Counted from the first letter of the stretch, positions 1 through 5,706 are shown. The stretch: 5,706 bases of DNA from an uncultured Ruminococcus sp. (GCA_900555215.1 USKR01000096.1:1-5706), one strand, 5' to 3'. The notes: a model not told the origin generated them from the letters alone. Translations and numbers: made by a program.

Positions 1-383
1 TACATGCCTTCATAATATCCTTTATAAATATCTCCCTGCTCATAGAGCTTCTTAAAGATCTTCTGCACCTGCTTCTCATGGTCTTCATCTGTCGTGCGAA
101 TAAATTTGTCATAAGATGTATCCATCAGATCCCAGATTCTCTTGATCTCCGCGGATACATTGTCCACGAACTCCTTCGGAGTGATACCCGCTTCTTCAGC
201 CTTGAGCTCGATCTTCTGACCGTGCTCGTCTGTGCCGGTCTGGAAGAACACATCATACCCCTGGCTTCTCTTGTAGCGCGCGATCGCGTCCGCAAGCACG
301 ATCTCATACGTGTTGCCGATGTGCGGCTTGCCTGATGTATAGGCGATCGCGGTTGTAATGTAGTATTTCTGTTTCTCTGACAT
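1..383 (-). CDS. metG: Methionyl-tRNA synthetase, N-terminal part (runs off left edge)
   Basis: Charges tRNA-Met with methionine in the cytoplasm (EC 6.1.1.10). The visible 127 codons begin MSEKQKYYITTAIAYTSGKP and hold the start of the class I Rossmann catalytic domain. The ATP-binding HIGH-type signature reads HIGN at residues 21-24, and a TGTDEHGQKIE block, typical of MetRS, follows at about residues 49-59. The KMSKS loop, the anticodon-binding domain and any C-terminal tRNA-binding domain lie beyond the window. The start at ATG 381-383 is set by an AGAGG ribosome binding site about 6 bases upstream and by the alignment of the first residues with the family. Expression is expected to be controlled by the Met-type T-box leader immediately upstream. 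The reading frame is intact as far as it can be seen. Confidence 0.97.
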   Translation of the reverse strand, partial: MSEKQKYYITTAIAYTSGKPHIGNTYEIVLADAIARYKRSQGYDVFFQTGTDEHGQKIELKAEEAGITPKEFVDNVSAEIKRIWDLMDTSYDKFIRTTDEDHEKQVQKIFKKLYEQGDIYKGYYEGM

Positions 384-500
384 TTTGTTTCCTCTCTTTC
401 CTGTTATACAATGCGAAGCTCTGTAACACCTTCTTGCGAGAACTCTGCGGGTTTTCAGCCTTAGTGTATCCCGTTCCTTCACGGCTGCTGTGCCATGACG

Positions 501-537
501 AAAAAAATCCCGCCTTCTTAACATGTAAGAAGACGGG
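501..537 (-). terminator. Intrinsic terminator of the metG T-box leader
   Basis: A 12-bp stem, CCCGTCTTCTTA pairing with TAAGAAGGCGGG (one G-U pair), has a 5-base loop and is followed by seven T on the minus strand. It overlaps the 3' half of the antiterminator, as expected for a T-box switch that ends transcription when tRNA-Met is charged. Confidence 0.95.
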
Positions 538-863
538 TCATCACCGTGTTACCACTTCTCTTCGCCTTTTCCTCGCGGAAAAGACCTCAGCAAGTGCCTG
601 ATCTGCACTCCCCCGCTGTAAAGGGCGGACCCTTCGCAGCCTCGCTATGGATATTGAGCGGGTTGTCCAACCGCTGCCCTGCTCATGTCCTTAGTTCGGT
701 ACGCCGCTCAGAAGCCATGTTCATTTGCCTTCCATCCGGTCCCTCTCAGCATCGGCGCATCCTGCTCTGTTATGGACGGCCCTTGGGATTTCTCTGTAAG
801 ATCTCCGGCAGACTACTCTCTTCGTCATTGCTTTTGAAAATATATTCCGATCTTTTTGATCTG
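501..863 (-). promoter_or_regulatory. T-box riboswitch (Met-specific) controlling metG
   Basis: A cis-acting leader RNA that senses the charging state of a tRNA. Stem I begins with the AAGAGAGTAG-type motif (about 811-825) and contains an AGAGA box (about 791-798). The specifier candidate is ATG at 716-718, in the context GAACATGGCTTCTGAGC, which fits a methionine codon followed by a purine. The T-box core AAGTGGTAACACGG lies at 544-557. Its bulge UGGUAAC (548-554) can pair with the 3' ACCA end of uncharged tRNA, with discriminator A as in tRNA-Met. I could pair an antiterminator by hand: AGAAG 555-559 with CUUCU 528-532, and ACGG 544-547 with CCGU 533-536. These bases are shared with the terminator stem, so the two folds exclude each other. 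Uncharged tRNA-Met is expected to allow transcription into metG. The 5' boundary is inferred from the promoter. Confidence 0.93.
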
Positions 864-869
864 TAGAAA

Positions 870-898
870 AGGGTAGCATATGGGGAAGGGAATGTCAA
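870..898 (-). promoter_or_regulatory. Promoter of the metG T-box transcript
   Basis: The -35 TTGACA (893-898) is a perfect match. A 17-base spacer leads to the -10 TACCCT (870-875), which has a TGC extension directly upstream, as in extended -10 promoters. Transcription would begin near 863, just before T-box stem I. The -35 box lies only 23 bases past the stop codon of the small upstream gene. Confidence 0.8.
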
Positions 899-921
899 GC
901 AGAGGCACAGCATTCTCACTT

Positions 922-1152
922 TCAGATCATAGAGAAAGTATCTAAATGCTCCTGGATCATTCCCGAATTCACCCATTTTTTTAATAAAAAAGAAATGGTA
1001 CTATATAAATGTTCCTCATCAATAGGTTGATATTCTCTCACATCATGTACAAGCTCCTGCGCAGAAAACTCCTCCTGCTTTGACAACACAAGACTATAAA
1101 TCGCAAAATTTAAATTCTCATCATTATTTAAATCCATCTTCACCTTGCACAT
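922..1152 (-). CDS. Small winged-helix-like protein, downstream partner of the HD protein
   Basis: A 76-residue protein with no family I can name. It starts MCKVKMDLNNDENLNFAIYS and has no signal peptide or membrane segment. The pattern resembles a winged-helix domain: a first helix (about 14-27), an FSAQELVHDV helix (29-38), then DEEHLYSTISFLLKKW and VNSGMI (46-66), like a recognition helix leading into a wing. This fold call is by eye and comes with no DNA-contact evidence. The ATG at 1150-1152 is chosen because AGGGAGG lies 7 bases upstream. The ATG at 1156-1158 is too close to that site, and a longer reading would begin inside the promoter. The gene lies 84 bases after the HD gene and has its own consensus promoter, so it can be made without it. 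It could be a regulator, an inhibitor/antitoxin or an adaptor of the HD protein. No terminator follows it. Confidence 0.8.
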   Translation of the reverse strand: MCKVKMDLNNDENLNFAIYSLVLSKQEEFSAQELVHDVREYQPIDEEHLYSTISFLLKKWVNSGMIQEHLDTFSMI

Positions 1153-1177
1153 AATCATTCCTCCCTTAATTCCAAAA

Positions 1178-1206
1178 ATTATATCATTCTGCTTTTTATG
1201 TGTCAA
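1178..1206 (-). promoter_or_regulatory. Perfect-consensus promoter of the small winged-helix-like gene
   Basis: TTGACA (1201-1206), a 17-base spacer and TATAAT (1178-1183) match the sigma-A/sigma-70 consensus at every position. The start point should fall near 1171. That leaves a leader of only about 20 bases containing the ribosome binding site AGGGAGG (1160-1166). It sits in the gap after the HD gene, so the small gene has a transcript of its own. Confidence 0.85.
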
Positions 1207-1236
1207 TCTTACGCCAAAAGAATAATTGGAAATCTT

Positions 1237-3204
1237 CTAATTGATGAACTGGTTGATTGTTTCAAGTATGTAATCTACAATACATGTTCCCATAGCTTCT
1301 CCAATTTCACTCCTTATATCTGAAAATTTCCTATGTTTTATAGCTTTCCTGTTGATGTATATATAAAACACTGGTGAAAGATTAAGATCTCTAAGCAATA
1401 TATCGTTTATATTCGATATATGATTTAACGGTACATGCTTTTCACTTCTGTCTGGCAGGATTTTATAAAAAAATAAATCTTTCTTTATCCCCGTGCTGGG
1501 CTGTTTTTCTGCACAAAGAAGTTCGCCCGTTTTATATCCTGCCTTTTCCATCATTTTATTAAAAACAATATCCAGATGCTCTACCTCAAATATATTTCTT
1601 TTTATCTTTCGCAAAATAAAACCATCTCTATCTGGCAAACCGCATCCGGGTTTCATTTCTGAAGCCTCAATAATTTCACTCACTCCCTGCAGATATCCCT
1701 TGATATCAAATATTTTCCCCTCGTCATAGTTTATATCTTCGGCCTGATTTCTCAATAACTCCAAAGCCTCCAGAAGTTCAGCTTTTCTTTCGTTTATAAT
1801 TGTTGCCACTTCTTCATCGATTTCCTGAAAATCTTCCTGCCTTTTAATCAATGAATTATAATTCTTTCGATTTGTCAAGAGTTCCTCCAACTGATCATGT
1901 AGATATCCTGTATCGTCAATGTATCTTTCAAAATAAGATTTTTTCAGAACAGTTAGAAGCCATGCGTCATTCCACTGGCTCAGAGCATATGCACTTTCTT
2001 TATCAGAAGGCAGTGGTCTGTTCGCCTTCCATAGTCCAGAAATATTATATGGCAGGATATAGCTTTCTTCTTTCTCATCCTCAGAATCTTCACCAAAATA
2101 GTCCCGAGCGATTTGAACTATAACACTTTGAAGTAAATAATCCGTTTTAACTACTCTGTGATGAAAAATAATATTTTTATATAAATTCCATCTGCGCATC
2201 AAAAAATCATCTACTATTTTTACCGCACTGACATCTGGGCAGAATAAGAAATGCTCTCCTTCTTTACATAGCTTCAGTTTATTTATTAATCTATCATATT
2301 CAGTATGCCCCAATCTAAGCCCTGAATTTTCCGGATCTCTTGACACATAATCCAGTCTGTCTCCGTCCAAAGTTCCATCGATCACGCCATGCAGATCTTT
2401 AAAAAACAAATTCTGTTCTTTCAAGATTCTAATCGCCGTTTCTTTTACAAGAATCCTATAAACCTGATTTTCATAGATACTATCTGCCACCGTATCGTCT
2501 GCCAGAATATTTTCGATCGCATCCATTAGAAGTATTTCTGCGATCTTTAACCCCATTTCCTCATGCAACTGATGGCTTTCTCCCACCATCCCCTCTAATA
2601 CATAGCAAAACTCTTCTTCTTTTACGTTCATTTCCGCTTTCCGGTATATATCATTATACAAGATATTAAGAGCATTTTCGCTAATATGGCTGTATGGCGG
2701 ATGCCCTATGTCGTGAAGAAGCGCTGCAATCCTAATGCCCTCAAATAAAATAGCATATATTTTTCTGTCTTTATCGATTCTGATATTTCCAGGTATATAA
2801 TAATTATAAATACCGCCGCTAACCGCCAGATCATTATATTTGCTCTTTATTTTTTTAAATACTCCGCCGAGTTTTATCTCATATTGATGCCCACCCTTAC
2901 GTTCAGAAATCTCTTTAATGATCTGTTCCATCTCTTTTTCAGCTTTCTGCAGAAAATCCTGCAGTATATCTTTTTCAGCATTACATAGACTTGAGTAAAA
3001 TATATTTCCGCATAAATACATACATCCAAAAGAATGTTCCATCCTTTTTGTTCGATTTGCAGGAAACGTCAGATATGCTGTTGAATTTTGATAAATATCA
3101 TGGAGTCTGTTAAATAATGTAGTATTCATAATATCTTTTTCAAATTTACTTAACGCTATAGATCCATGCATAGTATCTGCAATAAGTGATTTCCTATCTT
3201 CCAT
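1237..3204 (-). CDS. SAMHD1/COG1078-like HD-domain phosphohydrolase with long C-terminal extension
   Basis: A 655-residue cytosolic protein with no membrane segment or signal peptide. The N-terminal part is an HD-superfamily metal-dependent phosphohydrolase resembling COG1078/SAMHD1. RMEHSFG gives the first histidine (H57). ALLHDIGHPPYSH gives the HD pair H164-D165 plus H168 and H173. DGDRLDYVSRDPENSG gives the late aspartate region (280-295). FHHRVVKTDYLL (348-359) matches the family's YxHRT-type element. Related proteins hydrolyse dNTPs or other nucleotides, but the substrate here is unknown. H57 and HD164 are about 107 residues apart, which seems longer than usual for the family, with a Lys/Glu-rich helical insertion (about 73-150). 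Residues about 370-655 match nothing I recognise; 440-490 looks helical and charged. The start at 3204 has AGGAG 6 bases upstream. The gene is AT-rich compared with both flanks. Possible roles are phage defence by nucleotide depletion or signalling-nucleotide turnover; both are inference. Confidence 0.9.
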   Translation of the reverse strand: MEDRKSLIADTMHGSIALSKFEKDIMNTTLFNRLHDIYQNSTAYLTFPANRTKRMEHSFGCMYLCGNIFYSSLCNAEKDILQDFLQKAEKEMEQIIKEISERKGGHQYEIKLGGVFKKIKSKYNDLAVSGGIYNYYIPGNIRIDKDRKIYAILFEGIRIAALLHDIGHPPYSHISENALNILYNDIYRKAEMNVKEEEFCYVLEGMVGESHQLHEEMGLKIAEILLMDAIENILADDTVADSIYENQVYRILVKETAIRILKEQNLFFKDLHGVIDGTLDGDRLDYVSRDPENSGLRLGHTEYDRLINKLKLCKEGEHFLFCPDVSAVKIVDDFLMRRWNLYKNIIFHHRVVKTDYLLQSVIVQIARDYFGEDSEDEKEESYILPYNISGLWKANRPLPSDKESAYALSQWNDAWLLTVLKKSYFERYIDDTGYLHDQLEELLTNRKNYNSLIKRQEDFQEIDEEVATIINERKAELLEALELLRNQAEDINYDEGKIFDIKGYLQGVSEIIEASEMKPGCGLPDRDGFILRKIKRNIFEVEHLDIVFNKMMEKAGYKTGELLCAEKQPSTGIKKDLFFYKILPDRSEKHVPLNHISNINDILLRDLNLSPVFYIYINRKAIKHRKFSDIRSEIGEAMGTCIVDYILETINQFIN

Positions 3205-3241
3205 TTCCCTCTCCTCTCATAGTACATGACCCGATATTTAT

Positions 3242-3284
3242 AAAAAACAAAAAAAGACTATCTTCTGTCCAAGATAATCTTTTT
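3242..3284 (-). terminator. Strong intrinsic terminator between the exopolysaccharide operon and the HD gene
   Basis: A 14-bp stem with one G-T pair and a 6-base loop (3251-3284) is followed on the minus strand by TTGTTTTTT. The 5' arm begins with five A, so the fold could also work weakly in the plus direction. It most simply ends the phosphatase transcript. It also lies between a promoter-like sequence (3297-3325) and the HD gene, so it could attenuate that gene. Confidence 0.88.
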
Positions 3285-3296
3285 CACCACGCTTTA

Positions 3297-3325
3297 ATTA
3301 TACTATTTTCATTAACCTGACACAA
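3297..3325 (-). promoter_or_regulatory. Candidate promoter upstream of the terminator and HD gene
   Basis: TTGTGT (3320-3325) lies 17 bases before TATAAT (3297-3302). The -10 box is perfect; the -35 box matches three of six positions. Initiation near 3290 would run almost at once into the terminator hairpin at 3242-3284. I found no better promoter between the hairpin and the HD start, although TACTAT at about 3221-3226 is a weak -10 candidate. Confidence 0.5.
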
Positions 3326-3362
3326 GTAATTTCTTTCTCTAACCTCCTGATATTACATCCTT

Positions 3363-4115
3363 TTATCGCCTGCTTTCTCTTATAATCCTCCCCGGATTCT
3401 TCTCCAGCAGCACCTCAGCAGCATCCCTGCCGTAATACATTTCCAAAATATCCGTCGTCTCCTCCATATCCGGCGTCCGCAGAACCGGATCATGCGCATC
3501 CGATGCCACTGCACCGGCGATCCCTCTGGACAGCATCCAGTCTGCCGCCCGGAATGCCTTTCTCCCGAATTCCTGTAAAACACTTCCTTTATTGACCTGT
3601 AAAAGAAAGTTTCTATCGTAAAACGCTTTCAGATTTTCGGGCATCCTCCGCGCCAGGTCATACCGTTCCGGGTGAGCCAGGATCAACCGGTATCCCAGCG
3701 CCGTCAGTTCGTCTGCCATCCTAAGCGCCCGGCTGAGGCTGATGTCAAAGTAGAACTCCACAAGCAGCCACCGGCTTCCATTGATTCCCGGCAGTTTGTT
3801 CTCTCCTGCCCATTCTATAAGCGCTTCGTTAACAAGCAGCTCCATCCCGCTCACTACTTTAAGAGGGATCTTCCTGCGTATCAGCTCTGCCCGGAGTAAT
3901 TCAAGCTTCTCTGAACAAATCCTGAGATATTCTTTCGGATTCCCCTTGGAAAAATCACCGTGAGGCGTAGCTGCAGCTATCCCGATACCGCTGCGTGCCG
4001 AAATTTCCGCCATCTCAACCGCATCATCCATTGTCTCGGCTCCATCATCCACTCCGGGAAGGATATGCATGTGCAGGTCAATCCTCCTGCCCTTCCTCTT
4101 CTTTTTCGTATCCAT
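3363..4115 (-). CDS. cpsB: CpsB/CapC-type PHP-family protein-tyrosine phosphatase
   Basis: A manganese-dependent phosphotyrosine phosphatase of the PHP superfamily (EC 3.1.3.48), expected to dephosphorylate the adjacent BY-kinase and so control chain length or export of exopolysaccharide. It has 250 residues, close to the family length. The metal ligands are in place: H15 and H17 (DLHMH), D24 (GVDDG), H52 (ATPHGD), E120 (LLVEF), H148 (LAHPERY), and D206 and H208 (SDAHDP). No signal or membrane segment is seen. The chosen ATG (4113-4115) overlaps the kinase gene by 38 bases. Reading further upstream gives only a Met/Val-rich frame-shifted copy of the kinase's Tyr-Gly repeat, so longer starts are unlikely. 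GGAGG lies only 2 bases before this ATG. A stronger AGGAGG at 4083-4088 sits 6 bases before an in-frame CTG, so the exact start is uncertain. It is probably translated by coupling to the kinase. Confidence 0.93.
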   Translation of the reverse strand: MDTKKKRKGRRIDLHMHILPGVDDGAETMDDAVEMAEISARSGIGIAAATPHGDFSKGNPKEYLRICSEKLELLRAELIRRKIPLKVVSGMELLVNEALIEWAGENKLPGINGSRWLLVEFYFDISLSRALRMADELTALGYRLILAHPERYDLARRMPENLKAFYDRNFLLQVNKGSVLQEFGRKAFRAADWMLSRGIAGAVASDAHDPVLRTPDMEETTDILEMYYGRDAAEVLLEKNPGRIIRESRR

Positions 4116-5580
4116 ACCCTCCATAGCCATATCTTCCGCGCCCATACTTTCCATAGCCATATTTCCCATAACCATACTTCCCGTAACCATAGCGACCATA
4201 ACCATATTCACTGGGACCTTCAGGGAAATTATTGAATACATATCCTATAAATGGCGCTTTCTGCCCTCCCAGGAAGGAAATACCCTCCTGTATCTTCTGA
4301 TGCGGCACATCGTCGTATTTTACTACATACAAGATCCCATCCGCATAATCAGCCAGAATCCCCGCATCCTGAAACATCGTGCAAGGCGGACTGTCTATAA
4401 TGACATAGTCCATTTTTCTGCGCATCTCCCTGATAAAAAGCTTCACTCTCCTGCTGCTCAGGACCGGCGCCGGCTGCTTCACCGGCTTGATGTTCCCGAG
4501 CAGCCATCCCCGGCTCTTGTTGATTTTCACCAGCATTTCCTCCGTTTTATGAGGATCAGCGTCAGCCACATCCTTCAGCCCGTACTTTCCGCGCGCTCCC
4601 AGGAGCGCCGCATCCCCGGGCTTTCTCAGATCACCGTCTATCAGGAGGACACTGTATCCGTCTGCTGCCAGCATCTGTGCAAGATTCACCGCAACTGTGG
4701 ACTTGCCTTCTCCTGCCACAGAACTGGTGACCATAAGTATCTTTCCATCCAGCTGCTCAAGGCCTTTCACGATTCTTTTCTGAAGAGAACGCATACTCTC
4801 CTTATACCCAAACGGCAGTTTCTCGTTCATTAAAGATAGCCGTGTGTCATCATTTTTCTTTCTGGCTTTAAAACGAACATGCGGGAATACAGCCATACAC
4901 CGCAGACTCGTAATCTTTTTCATGTCATCCGGGCTGCATACAGATTTCCAGAAAAGCGACATCAACATAAAAATCATCACAGACACAACGGCTCCGGCCG
5001 CCCCGCCGAGAAGCAGGCTGCGCTGTACACTCATCTGGTTAAAAGGTTCTGTGGGTGTCACAGGTTCGTCCAGCATATTAAACTGAATATCACCGAGAAC
5101 GAATCTCGCAGTCTCGGGATAAATTGTCAAAGCTGCTTCCAGGATAGCTCGGGCATCCTCTGCGTCAGGGCTTTCTACGCGCATAGTGACCACATTGGAA
5201 TCTGTGATCGTCTCGGAAGTAACAGTCCCGTTCAATGTATCTGTTCCCAGCTCCTCCAAAAGCGTGCTCTGGAAAAAACTACTCTCCAGAATATACGGAA
5301 ACGTCAAAGACATCTGATCCGCTGTACTGGAATCATAATAAAAGCTGTAACTTCCGCTCTCATCATTTCCTGTGGCAACGGTAAATGTAGCGCTGCATTC
5401 ATACAGCGGCTGATGGAATACTCTCTGATATACTAATACTCCCGCAGCCCCGGTTGCGATCAGGAGCAGTGCCAGCCACCAAAACCTGCGGATGTTCTTC
5501 CACATCCCTGCAAACAGCAGTCCGAGATCGATCTCCATCTCTGCTTCTCTTTCATCAATCCCTTTTCTCTGATCCTGCAT
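4078..5580 (-). CDS. Fused Wzz-domain/BY-type tyrosine kinase of exopolysaccharide synthesis
   Basis: A 500-residue membrane protein joining a polysaccharide co-polymerase (Wzz/CpsC-like) to a bacterial tyrosine kinase (CpsD-like). Residues about 16-55 carry the conserved N-terminal Wzz segment (EIDLGLLFAGMWKNIRRFWW) and TM1 (34-51). An extracytoplasmic domain of about 135 residues follows, then TM2 (about 189-210). The cytoplasmic kinase has Walker A SSVAGEGKST (286-295, K293), Walker A' LLIDGDLRKP (312-321) and Walker B YVIIDSPP (392-399). The C-terminal tail (459-491) holds 13 tyrosines as the likely autophosphorylation cluster. The start at ATG 5578-5580 is chosen because the upstream gene stops 4 bases before it and AGAGG lies about 8 bases upstream. 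Earlier in-frame ATGs lie inside that upstream gene. Two-gene CpsC plus CpsD is the usual arrangement in Firmicutes, whereas this fusion resembles Wzc, but with a short periplasmic-side domain. Confidence 0.94.
   Translation of the reverse strand: MQDQRKGIDEREAEMEIDLGLLFAGMWKNIRRFWWLALLLIATGAAGVLVYQRVFHQPLYECSATFTVATGNDESGSYSFYYDSSTADQMSLTFPYILESSFFQSTLLEELGTDTLNGTVTSETITDSNVVTMRVESPDAEDARAILEAALTIYPETARFVLGDIQFNMLDEPVTPTEPFNQMSVQRSLLLGGAAGAVVSVMIFMLMSLFWKSVCSPDDMKKITSLRCMAVFPHVRFKARKKNDDTRLSLMNEKLPFGYKESMRSLQKRIVKGLEQLDGKILMVTSSVAGEGKSTVAVNLAQMLAADGYSVLLIDGDLRKPGDAALLGARGKYGLKDVADADPHKTEEMLVKINKSRGWLLGNIKPVKQPAPVLSSRRVKLFIREMRRKMDYVIIDSPPCTMFQDAGILADYADGILYVVKYDDVPHQKIQEGISFLGGQKAPFIGYVFNNFPEGPSEYGYGRYGYGKYGYGKYGYGKYGRGRYGYGGYGYEKEEEGQED
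4108..4206 (-). repeat. Tyr-Gly repeat coding the kinase autophosphorylation tail
   Basis: About seven imperfect 15-base units encode YGYG blocks separated by Lys, Arg or Gly, giving 13 tyrosines in 33 residues. One unit is degenerate (YGRG). Such low-complexity DNA can gain or lose units by slippage in steps of whole codons, which would change the number of phosphorylatable tyrosines. The last 8 bases also lie within the start of the overlapping phosphatase gene. Confidence 0.85.
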
Positions 5581-5584
5581 AGCC

Positions 5585-5706
5585 TTATCCTCTTTCTCTT
5601 CCGACTGCATCTTCCGGGGCATTCTCCCCGGCGTATTCCTGTCTGTACGAATATTCCTGACGTCTTGCAGACTGAGACCATTCTTTATGGAATGCATTCA
5701 GCACAA
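5585..5706 (-). CDS. C-terminal end of an unidentified upstream exopolysaccharide-operon gene
   Basis: An open frame enters from the right edge and ends at TAA 5585-5587, giving about 39 residues (NAFHKEWSQSARRQEYSYRQ, then a Glu/Ala/Gly-rich end). The tail is hydrophilic and charged with no membrane segment, so the family cannot be named. Support comes from its placement: the stop is 4 bases before the kinase ATG and the kinase ribosome binding site lies within its last codons, the usual arrangement for coupled operon genes. A rival reading in which the kinase begins upstream at 5697 would erase this overlap, but it lacks a comparable ribosome binding site. Confidence 0.6.
   Translation of the reverse strand, partial: VLNAFHKEWSQSARRQEYSYRQEYAGENAPEDAVGRERG

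Noticed and set aside
546..866. Plus-strand open frame of 106 codons
   Set aside because: It lies wholly antisense to the T-box leader RNA; there is no ribosome binding site and the sequence is explained by the structured leader.
918..939. Inverted repeat ACTTTC/GAAAGT at the end of the small gene as a terminator
   Set aside because: Only 6 bp with a 10-base loop and no T-tract; it straddles the stop codon.
770..976. Minus-strand open frame of 68 codons between the small gene and metG
   Set aside because: It spans the end of the small gene, the metG promoter and T-box stem I in a non-coding frame.
3258..3290. Mini-ORF (GTG start, 10 codons) across the terminator hairpin, a possible leader peptide
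   Set aside because: There is no ribosome binding site and no run of regulatory codons, and it begins at the predicted transcription start; probably chance.
4116..4241. Extended N-terminus of the phosphatase (42 extra residues)
   Set aside because: This is the kinase Tyr-Gly repeat read in another frame, giving a Met/Val-rich stretch; CpsB-family proteins normally begin just before the DLHxH motif.
4069..4833. Plus-strand open frame of 254 codons
   Set aside because: It is antisense to the kinase gene, including the Tyr-Gly repeat, which avoids stop codons on the opposite strand; the translation has no family features.
5581..5697. Extended N-terminus of the kinase (39 extra residues)
   Set aside because: It overlaps the end of an upstream gene in another frame; the ATG at 5578-5580 has the ribosome binding site and the coupled spacing.
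1..5706. CRISPR array, tRNA gene or insertion sequence
   Set aside because: No regularly spaced repeats, no tRNA cloverleaf, and no transposase frame or terminal inverted repeats were seen on either strand.

Overview
The window looks like a Gram-positive Clostridia chromosome, most likely Lachnospiraceae. This is an inference from a tRNA-sensing T-box leader in front of metG, AGGAGG-type ribosome binding sites, sigma-A-type promoters and a CpsB/BY-kinase exopolysaccharide module. Every gene I can support is on the minus strand, so transcription runs from the right edge to the left.

Right part (3363-5706): the end of an exopolysaccharide/capsule operon. It holds the last 39 residues of an unidentified upstream gene, then after 4 bases a fused Wzz-type chain-length regulator/BY-tyrosine kinase with a Tyr-Gly repeat tail, then an overlapping CpsB/CapC-type PHP phosphotyrosine phosphatase. 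The phosphatase would be expected to reverse the kinase's autophosphorylation. A strong intrinsic terminator lies at 3242-3284, and a promoter-like sequence sits just upstream of it.

Middle (about 920-3240): an AT-rich two-gene block between two GC-richer housekeeping-type regions. The first gene encodes a 655-residue SAMHD1/COG1078-like HD phosphohydrolase with an insertion inside the HD core and a long unassigned C-terminal region. The second is 84 bases downstream and encodes a 76-residue protein that reads like a winged-helix domain. It has its own promoter with both hexamers and the spacer at consensus (TTGACA-17-TATAAT). Composition, position and architecture make this pair the best candidate for an undescribed accessory system, possibly phage defence or nucleotide-based control. 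No function can be proved from sequence alone.

Left part (1-900): a promoter, a T-box riboswitch with a Met (AUG) specifier candidate, mutually exclusive antiterminator and terminator, and the first 127 codons of methionyl-tRNA synthetase (metG), which runs off the left edge. Uncharged tRNA-Met is expected to permit read-through into metG. The 117 bases between the T-box terminator and the metG start show only the metG ribosome binding site.
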